From NCBI RefSeq assembly GCF_049994355.1, contig NZ_CP188257.1, positions 682,001 through 746,000 on the forward strand: a stretch of 64,000 nucleotides of DNA, given 5' to 3'. The translations under genes and the position numbers were made by a program. How positions within the stretch are numbered: the first letter of the stretch is position 1; every line of letters starts with the position of its first letter. The stretch comes from Angustibacter sp049994355. Lineage in GTDB: Bacteria; Actinomycetota; Actinomycetes; Actinomycetales; Angustibacteraceae. Shown one piece after another: positions 16,788-25,722 of this stretch. Under the pieces are notes generated by a model. The model was given only the letters and a program-made list of their open reading frames with translations, did not search any database and was not told where the DNA came from.

Positions 16788-16816
16788 TTGAACGGGATAG
16801 GACAGAAGGAAACAAT
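16788..16816 (+). promoter_or_regulatory. Possible promoter of the GNAT gene
   Basis: TTGAAC (16788-16793), a 17-base spacer and AACAAT (16811-16816), about 43 bases ahead of the GTG start. Each box matches 4 of 6 consensus positions. This is one of the few A/T-rich spots in the 245-base divergent gap. Confidence 0.35.
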
Positions 16817-16859
16817 CGGGCGGCAGCCGCCGGCCTTCTGCGGCGCGGAGGGAGCCGGT

Positions 16860-17450
16860 GTGGAGCAGGCAGGACCGACTGTCGAGCGGGTGCCGGCGGG
16901 ACGGGTCGACCAGGCGGTGGCCGCGTTGACCGTGGCGTTCGCCGACGACCCCGTCAGCCGCTGGATGTACCCGAGCGCGCAGGGCTACCTCGCGCACTTC
17001 CCGGCGCTGGTGCGGGCCTTCGGTGTCTCGGCCTTCGAGTCCGGCGGAGCTCGGTCGGTGCACGCGATGGCCGGCGTCGCGCTGTGGCTCGCGCCTTCGC
17101 TGCATCCGGACGAGGTGGCGCTGGCGGCGATCCTGCAGCGGGACGTCCCGGAGTCGCTCCGAGACGAAGCCGGGGCGCTGTTCGCGCAGATGGACGGCTA
17201 CCACCCGCACCGGCCGCACTGGTACCTGCCGCTGATCGGTGTCGACCCGATGGAGCGTGGCCGCGGGTTCGGATCGCTGCTCCTGGAGGCCCCTCTGGTC
17301 GAGTGCGACCGAGCGCGGCAGCCCGCCTACCTGGAGTCCACCAACCCACGGAACGTCTCGCTCTACCAGCGGCACGGCTTCGAGGTGCTGGGCACCATCC
17401 GGGTCGGTTCGGCACCACCGATGATCCCGATGCTGCGCGAACCGCGCTGA
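16860..17450 (+). CDS. GNAT-family N-acetyltransferase
   Basis: 196 residues from a GTG with GGAGGGAG (16847-16854) five bases upstream. The frame is open further upstream but has no better start. The C-terminal half shows the GNAT acetyl-CoA site (PMERGRGFGSLLLE) and the following strand-helix (LESTNPRNVSLYQRHGFEVL). The N-terminal half contains AFADDPVSRWMYPS, common in actinobacterial GNAT proteins of this size. The acceptor substrate cannot be deduced. It converges on eccC with 46 bases between stops and is unlikely to belong to the ESX locus. Confidence 0.87.
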   Translation: MEQAGPTVERVPAGRVDQAVAALTVAFADDPVSRWMYPSAQGYLAHFPALVRAFGVSAFESGGARSVHAMAGVALWLAPSLHPDEVALAAILQRDVPESLRDEAGALFAQMDGYHPHRPHWYLPLIGVDPMERGRGFGSLLLEAPLVECDRARQPAYLESTNPRNVSLYQRHGFEVLGTIRVGSAPPMIPMLREPR

Positions 17451-17496
17451 ACCGCGGCTCGACAAACCCGGAGCAGAACGTGCGGACACGATGCCT

Positions 17497-20400
17497 CTAC
17501 GCCCTTCCGGCCGTTCGGGCGATGGTCGAGGGCGCCGGCGCCGACGTCGCATCGGCGGGCTCGAGCGCGGGCACCCGAGCGGTCTGAACCAGCCGTCCAC
17601 CGCGCCGGGTGCACAACAGCGCTCGTCCCGCGGGAAGCTGACGGGGCTTGATGCCACCGAGCAGCGGACCCTCGCTGGGCGGACAGGACAGCACGACGTC
17701 CGGGGTGTTCAGCTCTTGCAGCCGACGTAGCACCGGGTCCATCGACAGTCGCATGGCGCCGGCCGCAGCCCGAGTCAGCACGACGTGCAGGCCGATGTCT
17801 GCCGCCTGCGGCAGCAGGGGGAGCAGCGGGAGCAGCGGGTTGTCCGGGCCGGCGATGAGGTCGTAGTCGTCCACCAGCACGAACAGCAGGGGGCCGGTCC
17901 ACCAGTCCCGGCGACGAAGCTGGTCGGGGCTGACCTCCGGCCCGGGCACCCTGGTCGAGAGGCCGGCGACGGCCTCGGCGACGGCCTGCCGGGTGGAGTC
18001 GACTGAGACGGCGTACCCGAGCCGGAGCTCGTCGGGGACGTCGTCGAAGAGCTGCCGGCGGTAGTCGACCGCGAGGATCCGGGCCTGCTCCGGCCCCAGC
18101 CGCTGCCGGATCGCGCGGGCGGTGAGCCGCAGCAGGTTGGTCTTCCCGCTCTCGTTGTCGCCGAGGCAGGTCAGGTGCGGCAGTGTCCGGAAGTCGTGCC
18201 AGACCGGCGCGAGGGCGGCCTCGTCGACGCCGAGTGCGATCGCGAGCTCGCCGGTGGCCGGCGGCAGGTCGTCGGCCGGCAGGATCGAGGGGAGCGTGCG
18301 CACCCCGGCCGCGCGCGGACCGGTCCAGTACTCGGCGACCGAGGAGACCAGGTCGCGCAGCCCCTCCTGGACGTCGTCCCCAGAGCTGTCCCCGTCCAGG
18401 CGCGGAAGCGCGGCAAGGAAGTGCAGCTTCTCGGGGGTGAGCCCGCGCCCGGGCGCGCTCGGCACTGTCGCCGCCGCACGCAGGTCGATCACGGACTCCA
18501 CCGGGTCGCCGAGCCGCAGCTCGAGGCGGGTGCCGATCTTGTCCCGCATGGCGTGGTGCATTTCGCTCCATCGCGAGGCCGTGAGTACCAGGTGCACGCC
18601 ATAGTTCAGGCCGTTGGTTGCCAGCTCGCGCAGCCGTGCCTCGGCCTCCTCGAAGTCCTGACGCAGCGTCGACCAGCCGTCGACCACCAGGAAGATGTCG
18701 GCGCCCTGGTGCGGCTCGAGGCCGATCCCGCGCAGGCCGCCGCTGCCGCGCAGGCTGCGCAGCGCGGCCATCCCGGCGACGGCGTGCTCGGCGAAGACGT
18801 GCTCGCGCTGGGACATCAGGGCGGTGACCTCGGACACCGTGCGGTTGACCCGTTCGGGGTCGTGGCGGCCGGCGACCCCACCGACGTGCGGCAGGTCGAC
18901 GAGGGCGCTGAGCAGGCCGCCACCGAAGTCGAGGCAGTAGAACTGGGCCTCGGCGGGCGTGCAGCTCAGGGCGACGGCGGCAACCAGGGTGGCGAGCATG
19001 GTGCTCTTGCCGCTCTGCGGTCCGCCGGCGATCCCGACGTGGCCACCCACGCCGGACAGGTCCACGGTCAACAGGTCCCGAACCTGCTCGAACGGACGGT
19101 CCACGATGCCGAGTGGGACGGACAGACCGGCCGCCCCCGGCACGCCGAAGCCGCGCACGTCATCCGGCACGATCGGCGGCAGGACCTGGTCCAGCGTCGG
19201 CGACTCGGACAACGGAGGCAACCAGATCTGATGGGCCGGCGGGCCCTGGTCGACCAGCCTGGACACGATGACCGAGATCACCGACGGCGCCTTGCGGCTG
19301 CCGGCAACGGGCTGCGGCTGCTCGTCGGTGGGGTCACCGGAAGGGGCCTCGGCGGGGTCGTCGCTCGGGACCGGCGAGCGCACCGGCGCCGGCTCGGTGC
19401 CGAAGGGCACCACCTGCGTCTGGAGCACCTCCTGCTGCACCCGCACCGAGCGCAGCCGGTACGGGGCCGACACGTACGCCGCCTTGAACCGGTGGATCGT
19501 CGACACGTCCGAGCGCAGGTACCCGTTGCCCGGGGCCGACGGCAGCTCGTAGGCGTCCGGAATCCCGATCACCGCGCGGGACTCCATGGCCGAGAAGGTG
19601 CGCAGCCCGATGCGGTAGGACAGGTGCGACTCCAGCTGGTGGATCCGACCGTCGTCCAGCCGCTGCGAGGCCAGCAGCAGGTGCACCCCGAGCGAGCGCC
19701 CGAGTCGACCGACCATCACGAACAGCTCGATGAAGTCGGGATGGGTGGCGATGAGCTCGCTGAACTCGTCCACCACGAGGAACAGGGTCGGCATCGGCTC
19801 CAGGGCCGCACCCTCGGCCCGGGCGGCTTCGTAGTCGCGCAGGGACGCGAACCCGCCGGCCGCGCGGAGCACCTCCTGACGCCGGACCAGCTCGCCGCGC
19901 AAGGCATCGCGCATCCGCTCGACCAGCCCGGCCTCGCCGGCCAGGTTCGTGATCAGCGCGGACACGTGCGGCAGCGTCTCCAGGCCGGCGAAGGTGGCAC
20001 CGCCCTTGAAGTCCACCAGCACGAAGTTCAGCGTCTCCGAGGAGTGGGTGGTGGCCAGGGCGAGCACCAGGGTGCGCAGCAGCTCGCTCTTGCCCGACCC
20101 GGTGGCTCCGATCAACAGACCGTGCGGGCCCATGCCTCCCTCGGCGGACTCCTTGAGGTCCAGCTCGATCGATCTGCCGTCGACGTCGACGCCGATGGGC
20201 ACCCGCAGCCGCGCCGAGGCACTGCGGTCCGCCCACAGCTGGTGCGCGTCCAGCCGCTCCAGGTCGTGGATGCCCAGCAGCGCCGGCAGCTCGGTGTCGC
20301 CGACGGTGTGCGCGGTGGCCTCGGACCTGGCCATGGACGCACCCACCGCCGTGCCGGCCATCAGCCGGGCCAAGGATCTCGCGCCCTCCATCGAGAGTCG

Positions 20401-21561
20401 ATCCGGCCGGGCCAGCGGGGTGCGCACCTCCTTGCCGAAGCGGTCCCGGGTGATCCGTTGCACCTCGTCCGCGCTGATGTCGAGGGTCAGGGCGGCCGGT
20501 CCCTTGGCCGGCCGGTCGGCGACCTCCAGCAGCACGGCGTTGCGGTACCCGGACTCGAGCAGGCGGGGCCGCGACCCCAGCGACCCACCATCCAGGACGA
20601 TCACGACGAACGGCTCCCCGCGGCTCGGCTCAGCGCCGGGCTCGAAGCGTTGGCGGCCTCGGAAGTCGTTGCCCAGCAACGCTTCCAGGTCTTCCAGGGA
20701 CGATCGGACCAACCGGACGCCGCCGGCGGCGTCCCGCTCCTCGCCGTGCTGGGCGTGGGGCAGCCACTTGACCCAGTCCCAGTCCGGCAGGCGCTCCTCG
20801 GCCACGCAGAACGCCACCTGCACCTCGTCCGGGCCGTGGAAGGTCACCAACTGCGCGATCATGGCCCGCAGCACGTCCCGGGCGGCGTCCACGTCGCCGG
20901 TCAACCGGATCTGCGCGAAGCCGCGCAGGTACAGGGCGACGGGCAGGTCGGGCACGACCGAGTAAGCCCGGATGAACCGGCGCAAAGCCTTGGCGGACAT
21001 CGGCTCCAGGTCGTCGAGCGGCCTGCTCTGCGGGGGCACCAGGCGCACCGCGAGCTGCTGGGCGCCGGTGCCGACCCGCAGCTCGCCGAAATCCGGGTGC
21101 GAGGGACGGCGCTCCCACAGCCGGCTCGTCATGGCCAGCGACCACAGGGATCCCGGGTCTGGGTGCAGCCAGGCCAGCGCGCCGCGCTGCTGCTCGGCCA
21201 TCAGCCGGACCTGGCGGCGGGTCTGGGACAGGTACCGCAGGTAGTCCCGGCGCGATCCGGTGACCCGGTACTTGCGGTCCCCGCCGCTGGTCAGCAGGGT
21301 CCCGACCAGCATCACCACCATGCCGGTGCCCATCAACCCGATGAGCACCAGGCTCGAACCACCCGCAACGCCCGCGCCGCCCCGGGTGAACATCAGCAGC
21401 ATGGCGCCGCTCATCAGCATCGAGGGCAGCACGACCGTCACGGCCCGAAAACCCTGGGGTTGCACCTCCGGCAGGGCAGGCGGCTCCTGGAGCTGGATCT
21501 CGCCCTCGGGCAGGTCCGGGCCGCTTCGTCGGGCCGGACGGCGGAGCGTGCGGGTGGTCAT
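17497..21561 (-). CDS. eccC: ESX/type VII secretion FtsK/SpoIIIE-type ATPase EccC (fused EccCa-EccCb form)
   Basis: About 1,354 residues from the ATG at 21561; a GTG four codons upstream is an alternative and neither has a clear ribosome-binding site. Two membrane segments lie near residues 42-95. Three ATPase domains follow. The first has P-loop GATGSGKS (near 482) and Walker B LFLVVDEF with the catalytic Glu. The second has GGPQSGKST (near 843) with VVDGW. The third has GDNESGKTN (near 1132) with VLVDDYD. Domains two and three lack the catalytic Glu after the Walker B Asp, as is usual in EccC, where the later domains bind substrate. It is the motor of the inner-membrane ESX complex. It is transcribed divergently from eccD across an ~80-base gap. 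Confidence 0.95.
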   Translation of the reverse strand: MTTRTLRRPARRSGPDLPEGEIQLQEPPALPEVQPQGFRAVTVVLPSMLMSGAMLLMFTRGGAGVAGGSSLVLIGLMGTGMVVMLVGTLLTSGGDRKYRVTGSRRDYLRYLSQTRRQVRLMAEQQRGALAWLHPDPGSLWSLAMTSRLWERRPSHPDFGELRVGTGAQQLAVRLVPPQSRPLDDLEPMSAKALRRFIRAYSVVPDLPVALYLRGFAQIRLTGDVDAARDVLRAMIAQLVTFHGPDEVQVAFCVAEERLPDWDWVKWLPHAQHGEERDAAGGVRLVRSSLEDLEALLGNDFRGRQRFEPGAEPSRGEPFVVIVLDGGSLGSRPRLLESGYRNAVLLEVADRPAKGPAALTLDISADEVQRITRDRFGKEVRTPLARPDRLSMEGARSLARLMAGTAVGASMARSEATAHTVGDTELPALLGIHDLERLDAHQLWADRSASARLRVPIGVDVDGRSIELDLKESAEGGMGPHGLLIGATGSGKSELLRTLVLALATTHSSETLNFVLVDFKGGATFAGLETLPHVSALITNLAGEAGLVERMRDALRGELVRRQEVLRAAGGFASLRDYEAARAEGAALEPMPTLFLVVDEFSELIATHPDFIELFVMVGRLGRSLGVHLLLASQRLDDGRIHQLESHLSYRIGLRTFSAMESRAVIGIPDAYELPSAPGNGYLRSDVSTIHRFKAAYVSAPYRLRSVRVQQEVLQTQVVPFGTEPAPVRSPVPSDDPAEAPSGDPTDEQPQPVAGSRKAPSVISVIVSRLVDQGPPAHQIWLPPLSESPTLDQVLPPIVPDDVRGFGVPGAAGLSVPLGIVDRPFEQVRDLLTVDLSGVGGHVGIAGGPQSGKSTMLATLVAAVALSCTPAEAQFYCLDFGGGLLSALVDLPHVGGVAGRHDPERVNRTVSEVTALMSQREHVFAEHAVAGMAALRSLRGSGGLRGIGLEPHQGADIFLVVDGWSTLRQDFEEAEARLRELATNGLNYGVHLVLTASRWSEMHHAMRDKIGTRLELRLGDPVESVIDLRAAATVPSAPGRGLTPEKLHFLAALPRLDGDSSGDDVQEGLRDLVSSVAEYWTGPRAAGVRTLPSILPADDLPPATGELAIALGVDEAALAPVWHDFRTLPHLTCLGDNESGKTNLLRLTARAIRQRLGPEQARILAVDYRRQLFDDVPDELRLGYAVSVDSTRQAVAEAVAGLSTRVPGPEVSPDQLRRRDWWTGPLLFVLVDDYDLIAGPDNPLLPLLPLLPQAADIGLHVVLTRAAAGAMRLSMDPVLRRLQELNTPDVVLSCPPSEGPLLGGIKPRQLPAGRALLCTRRGGRLVQTARVPALEPADATSAPAPSTIARTAGRA

Positions 21562-21644
21562 GCACCCACACACGGCTCGCCGGGCCCCGGCGGTTCATCC
21601 GGACCCGGCTGAACCGCGTTCGCGCTGGGCTCGTTACCTGCTTC

Positions 21645-23012
21645 ATGAGCGCAGGGACGGTTGCCGAGACCTGCCGGCTGGTGGTGCGCGGTCCGGACCG
21701 CAGCATCGACCTGTCGGTCCCGGTCGACGTTGTGGTCGGGGACCTGCTGCCCGCCCTGCTCACCAACCTCGGCACGGACTTGGCCGACCGCGGCCTCGAG
21801 CACGGCGGGTGGGTGCTGCAACGGATCGGTGAGCAGCCGGTCGCGGAGGACCGCACCGTCGCCGAGCTGGACCTGCTGGACGGCGAGACCCTGTACCTGC
21901 GGGCGCGGGCGGACCAGATCCCCCCGATGGACTTCGACGACCTGGTCGACGGAATCGCCACCGGCGTCCGCGGCCGCTCCGGTTTGTGGCTGCGGCGCAT
22001 GTCGGACGCCGTGGGGTTGGGCCTGGCTGGACTGCTTCTGGTCGGTGCGTCGATCACCCTGCTGCCGCTCGGGCCGCTCGCGATGGGCGCGGCGTCGGCC
22101 GGGCTGCTGGTCGCGGCGGCCCTGGTCCACCGCCTGCGGGACGCCCGACCGGCCCGCCTGCTCGCGGTGATCGCCGTGCTGGACGCGCTCGCCGCGTTCG
22201 TCCTGGTAGCTCGCTGGCCTCGGGTCGGAGCGGGTGACCTGCTGCCGGCATCCATGGCCCTGCTCGGTGCACTGCTCGTCGTCGTCCTCGCCGCACTGGT
22301 CGCCGCGCCGCGGTCCGCGCTCGAACCGGTCGGCCTGGCCTGTGCCTCGATCGCAGTCCTGGGTGCCGCGGCCGCCGGCGTGGTGCTCAGCGGCGGGACC
22401 TGGGCCGCGGCCGCCGTTCCAGTGCTGGCCGCGACGCTGCTGGTCCGCCCGCTGGTTCCGTTGCTCGCGTTCAAGCTGGCCGGGATGCGCCTGCCGCAGC
22501 TGCCCACCGGTGCCGCCGACCTGCAGGAGGGGATCGAACCTGAGCCGAGTCGCGTCGTGCTGGAGCAGACCGCGCGGGTCGACCGGTTGATGACCGCGCT
22601 CTACCTCGCGATCGGGCTGCCGGCCCTGGTTGCGGTGGTCCTGCTGGCCGGCCAGGATGCCCGTGCGGCGCAGGCGCTCGCCTGCGCGGTGTCGCTCACG
22701 CTGCTGCTGGCCTCGCGCGCCACGACCAGCCTGTGGCACCGGCTGCTGGCAGCGGCTCCGGCGACCGCAGCAGTGCTCGTGCTCGCCTTCACGCTGCCGG
22801 TCATCCCCTGGGCCAGAGCGGCCGCCGCGGTCGCGATGGCGGTAGCGGCTGCGCTGAGCGTGCTGGCCGGCTACCGGTTCTCCGTTCGAGCCCCGACGCC
22901 GTTGTGGGGGCGGCTCGGCGACATCGTCCAGCTGCTCAGCGGCCTGGCGATCATTCCGCTGGGCCTGCAGGTGATGGGTGCCTACGACGCCATCCGGGCG
23001 AGGGTGGGCTGA
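21645..23012 (+). CDS. eccD: ESX/type VII secretion integral membrane protein EccD
   Basis: 455 residues. Residues ~8-90 are a ubiquitin-like (YukD-type) domain (CRLVVRGPDRSIDLSVP, then GWVLQRIG and LDLLDGETLYLR). A long hydrophobic region from ~120 to the end has about eleven membrane helices. EccD forms the central membrane vestibule of the ESX complex. No Shine-Dalgarno sequence is visible before the ATG, so the transcript may be leaderless or weakly initiated. It is the first gene of a plus-strand run that continues through eccB and the secreted proteins. Confidence 0.93.
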   Translation: MSAGTVAETCRLVVRGPDRSIDLSVPVDVVVGDLLPALLTNLGTDLADRGLEHGGWVLQRIGEQPVAEDRTVAELDLLDGETLYLRARADQIPPMDFDDLVDGIATGVRGRSGLWLRRMSDAVGLGLAGLLLVGASITLLPLGPLAMGAASAGLLVAAALVHRLRDARPARLLAVIAVLDALAAFVLVARWPRVGAGDLLPASMALLGALLVVVLAALVAAPRSALEPVGLACASIAVLGAAAAGVVLSGGTWAAAAVPVLAATLLVRPLVPLLAFKLAGMRLPQLPTGAADLQEGIEPEPSRVVLEQTARVDRLMTALYLAIGLPALVAVVLLAGQDARAAQALACAVSLTLLLASRATTSLWHRLLAAAPATAAVLVLAFTLPVIPWARAAAAVAMAVAAALSVLAGYRFSVRAPTPLWGRLGDIVQLLSGLAIIPLGLQVMGAYDAIRARVG

Positions 23013-23015
23013 GCC

Positions 23016-24377
23016 ATGCAGTCCCGTCGCGACCAGGTCGAGGCCCAGCGCTACCTGATTGAGCGGCTGAACGCCGCACTCGTCCTCGGCGAGCCCGACG
23101 CCGTCGAGTCACCCACCAGGCGGGACACCCGGAGCATCATCGGCAGCCTGGTGATGGGAGCGCTCGCCTTGGCCGGCGCCGCCGGCTACGCGCTGCTGAC
23201 AGCCAACGGTTCGACGGCCTGGAAGCAACCCCAGACGCTGATCGTGGACAAGGACACCGGCAGCCGGTTCGTACTCGACGGCGGCCGACTGCGACCGGTG
23301 CTGAACCTGGCTTCGGCACATCTGGCGCTGGGCGCGCAGATGAACGTCGCCACGGTGTCCGCCAAGACGATCCGTGCGGTGCCTCGCGGGGCACCGCTCG
23401 GCACGGCCGGCGCCCCGGACGCGCTGCCCTCGCCGTCCCTGGTGAACGCCGGGACGACGCGGGTGTGCGCGACCGAGGCGAAGACCGCTCCCCGGTTGGC
23501 CCCGCAGGCTGACCTCGTCGTCGAGGTGGGCACGACTCGCCAGCCCGAGGCGCCGGCGATGGTGGTGGGCCAGGGTGAGGTGACCTGGTTGCTGTCCAAG
23601 GGGAACAGGTTCGCACTCTCCGGTCCGTCGGCCGCGAACGTCCTCGGCGTGGGCGACCTGACGCCGCCACAGGTGCCCGCCGCGTGGCTGCGGCTGATTC
23701 CGCAGGGTCAACCGGTCGTGTCGCCGTGGGTGGCGATCACCGACGAGGCCGGCCCCGAGCTCGAAGGCGTCCCGACCCAGGTCGGTCAGCTCGTGGAGTC
23801 ACCGATCGGGGCGTTCGTCGTCGTCCGCGGCGGGCTCACCCCGTTGACGGAGCTGCAGCACCTGCTGGCCAAGGCCGACCCGCGCTTCGGCGACCCGCTG
23901 GTCGTCACCGCGCGCGCGGTCAGCGAGGCCGTGCAGATCCCGCCCGCCAGTCAGGTGCTGGCACCGCTGCCGGCCACCGTCCCGACGGTCCAGCAGCCCG
24001 ATGACGGTCGCGCACCCTGCGTCCAGGTGTTCCCGGGCAACAGCGGCGTGACCCTGACCGCCTCGTTGCCGGACCCGTCGGCGCAGGAGCTGGCCGACAG
24101 CTCGGGGGCGACCGGGGCCGATCGGACGGCGGTCAGCGTGCGGCCCGGCGGCGGCGCGCTGCTGGCGGCGATCCAGCCCACGACCGAGACCGCCGGGGAC
24201 GTCTCGCTGGTCACCGACTCGGGCGAGGTCTTCGAGGTCGCCGACCAGCAGGCGCTGACCTCGCTGGGCTACCAGCTGGCGAACGTCGCGGTCATGCCGA
24301 CCGACTTCTTGTCGCTGCTCCCGCACGGTCCGACCTTGGGCTCGGCGGACGAGGCAGGGGGTGGCCAGGGCACGTGA
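23016..24377 (+). CDS. eccB: ESX/type VII secretion protein EccB
   Basis: 453 residues. It opens with the family signature SRRDQVEAQRYLIERLNAAL, has one membrane segment (IIGSLVMGALALAGAAGYAL, residues ~41-60) and a large extracytoplasmic domain. Two cysteines (in RVCATE and APCVQV) are placed like the conserved disulfide pair of EccB. It is close to the usual ~480-residue length. EccB links the membrane complex with the periplasmic side. It starts three bases after the eccD stop, so the two are cotranscribed. Confidence 0.94.
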   Translation: MQSRRDQVEAQRYLIERLNAALVLGEPDAVESPTRRDTRSIIGSLVMGALALAGAAGYALLTANGSTAWKQPQTLIVDKDTGSRFVLDGGRLRPVLNLASAHLALGAQMNVATVSAKTIRAVPRGAPLGTAGAPDALPSPSLVNAGTTRVCATEAKTAPRLAPQADLVVEVGTTRQPEAPAMVVGQGEVTWLLSKGNRFALSGPSAANVLGVGDLTPPQVPAAWLRLIPQGQPVVSPWVAITDEAGPELEGVPTQVGQLVESPIGAFVVVRGGLTPLTELQHLLAKADPRFGDPLVVTARAVSEAVQIPPASQVLAPLPATVPTVQQPDDGRAPCVQVFPGNSGVTLTASLPDPSAQELADSSGATGADRTAVSVRPGGGALLAAIQPTTETAGDVSLVTDSGEVFEVADQQALTSLGYQLANVAVMPTDFLSLLPHGPTLGSADEAGGGQGT

Positions 24378-24442
24378 CCCGAGCCCGGGTCCCAGCTCGC
24401 AAGGAAGCAACGGATGTCACACCACGATCGAAGGGAAATCCC

Positions 24443-24748
24443 ATGTCAAATGCACGCGTCGTCGACGAAGCGACGACCGCGGCCATGGTCAGCGCCTTTG
24501 ACGACGCCTATGCCGAGTGTTCGAACGCGACCTCCAAGGTCGAAAGCGCTTCGACTGCGCTGCTGACCAGCTGGACGGGTGACGCGGCGAGAGCCTACGG
24601 CCGCAGTCTGGACGACTGGCAGAACGGAGTGGCGAAGGTCAAGTCCGGCCTGGAGCGACTGAGTGAGGCCATGGCCGGCTACCGGCAGATCACCGCTGCT
24701 GCCGAGGGCGCAAGCCAGCAAGCGGCCGGCTCCTGGGCCGCCGGCTGA
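24443..24748 (+). CDS. WXG100-family ESX protein (EsxA-like)
   Basis: 101 residues from the ATG at 24443 with GAAGGGA six bases upstream. The open frame begins at 24374 but the extra 23 residues look non-coding. Two helices flank the turn SWTGDAARAY, which contains the W-x-G motif of the family. There is no Y-x-x-x-D/E export signal near the C-terminus. It is expected to pair with the product of the next gene as a helical hairpin heterodimer exported by EccC. It lies 65 bases after eccB. Confidence 0.9.
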   Translation: MSNARVVDEATTAAMVSAFDDAYAECSNATSKVESASTALLTSWTGDAARAYGRSLDDWQNGVAKVKSGLERLSEAMAGYRQITAAAEGASQQAAGSWAAG

Positions 24749-24777
24749 TCCAACACGCGACGAGAGGAACCAACCCG

Positions 24778-25071
24778 ATGGCTTCATACAGTTTCGACCC
24801 GGATGCGGCAGAGACTGCCGAAGGCGAATTCAGGGGCAGCACCAACAAGCTCGAGCAGATGATCGATGCCCTGACCACCGCCGTCAACAACTTCAAAGCC
24901 CACAACGCAGGTGCCGCCATCGCGAGCTACGAGCTCGCCCAGCGTGACTGGGACAACGGACAGCGCGAGATGAATGAGTCCCTGACCAAGGGCATCAGCG
25001 CGCTGAACACCGCGCGTGGCGAGTACATCCATGCCGACCATCGTGGTAAGGCCACGTTCGGCGGCCACTGA
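24778..25071 (+). CDS. WXG100-superfamily ESX protein (EsxB-like) with an altered WXG turn
   Basis: 97 residues, ATG preceded by GAGAGGA. The helix-turn-helix pattern aligns with the preceding protein, but the turn reads HNAGAAIASY where the neighbour has SWTGDAARAY, so the Trp is an Asn. The C-terminus carries YIHAD, a match to the Y-x-x-x-D/E export signal recognised by EccC. The pair therefore seems to divide the two canonical motifs: this protein would carry the signal and the other the WXG. The next gene is separated by a strong hairpin. Confidence 0.85.
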   Translation: MASYSFDPDAAETAEGEFRGSTNKLEQMIDALTTAVNNFKAHNAGAAIASYELAQRDWDNGQREMNESLTKGISALNTARGEYIHADHRGKATFGGH

Positions 25072-25083
25072 GCGAAGCCTTGA

Positions 25084-25113
25084 CCGGGCGGCCGGCTGAC
25101 GTCGGCCGCCCGG
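25084..25113 (+). terminator. Strong hairpin after the WXG100 pair (attenuator or terminator)
   Basis: CCGGGCGGCCG at 25084-25094 and its exact complement CGGCCGCCCGG at 25103-25113, with an 8-base loop that can add one G-U and one C-G pair. No U-tract follows, so it is not a textbook terminator. Position suggests partial termination or mRNA stabilisation, giving more of the WXG100 pair than of downstream genes. Confidence 0.55.
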
Positions 25114-25142
25114 GTCGGGCCTGGGACGGGAGGGAACACGAG

Positions 25143-25721
25143 ATGCCAGAGCAGCAGATCACGATCGACGAGCATCGGCTGGACGAGCTCAAGAGTGAGT
25201 ACACCGCGCACCAGGCCGACGCGACGCGGGCAGGCAAGCTGTACCCGTGGCCGACGGACGCCGGCGGCGCCGTGAGTGGTGACCTGTCCGTCGTCCTTCC
25301 GCTGAGGCTGGGGGCGGATGCGTTTCCGGAGGGCGTCAGCCTGAAGTCCAGCGCGGACGCCGTCCGGCTGGCCCTGGCGGCGCGGGTGGCGGCCTTCGCC
25401 GACGCGGCGTACCAGTTGGAGTGGGGATTGACCTTCCTGCTGCGCGACGCCGATGCGACCGAGACCTTCAACGAGATGACGGCACAGCAGTTCGCGAGCT
25501 ACATCCCGGTCACGCCCGGCGGTTCGGGCGGCAGTGCGGCCCCTGCGTCGGCGGTCACTGCGTCGGCGGTCACTGCGCGGGCGGGCGCTGCGCCTGCGGG
25601 GGCTGCACCTGCGGGGGCTGCACCTGCGGTCCCTGCGCCGGCCGTCGCTACGACGGCGGTGCCTGCACCTGCGTCAGCACCTACAGGCAGCAAGTCGAAG
25701 CAGACCTCAGGGGGCGAGTGA
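25143..25721 (+). CDS. ESX-locus hypothetical protein with Ala/Pro-rich tail
   Basis: 192 residues from an ATG with GGGAGGG eight bases upstream. Residues 1-125 look mostly helical (DELKSEYTAHQADATRAGKL, DAVRLALAARVAAFADAAYQ, DATETFNEMTAQQFASY). The last ~65 residues are low complexity with repeated ASAVT and GAAPA units. No catalytic motif and no Y-x-x-x-D/E signal seen. I do not recognise the family. Its position between the WXG100 pair and a PPE-like protein suggests a secreted protein or a chaperone-like partner. Confidence 0.75.
   Translation: MPEQQITIDEHRLDELKSEYTAHQADATRAGKLYPWPTDAGGAVSGDLSVVLPLRLGADAFPEGVSLKSSADAVRLALAARVAAFADAAYQLEWGLTFLLRDADATETFNEMTAQQFASYIPVTPGGSGGSAAPASAVTASAVTARAGAAPAGAAPAGAAPAVPAPAVATTAVPAPASAPTGSKSKQTSGGE
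25545..25680 (+). repeat. Coding tandem repeats in the Ala/Pro tail
   Basis: Consecutive ~15-base units encode ASAVT (at least two) and then GAAPA (three), followed by AVPAP-type variants. This is a low-complexity tail that can vary by slippage. Confidence 0.6.
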
Positions 25722-25722
25722 C

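Noticed and set aside
17451..17496. Bidirectional terminator between the GNAT gene and eccC
   Set aside because: Only short imperfect GC complementarity (ccgcg/cgcgg) is present; no clear stem-loop.
18175..21612. Open frame of over 1,100 codons antisense to eccC
   Set aside because: It mirrors eccC, has no protein-family signature, and its composition (His/Gln/Arg/Gly-rich) is that of a high-GC shadow frame.
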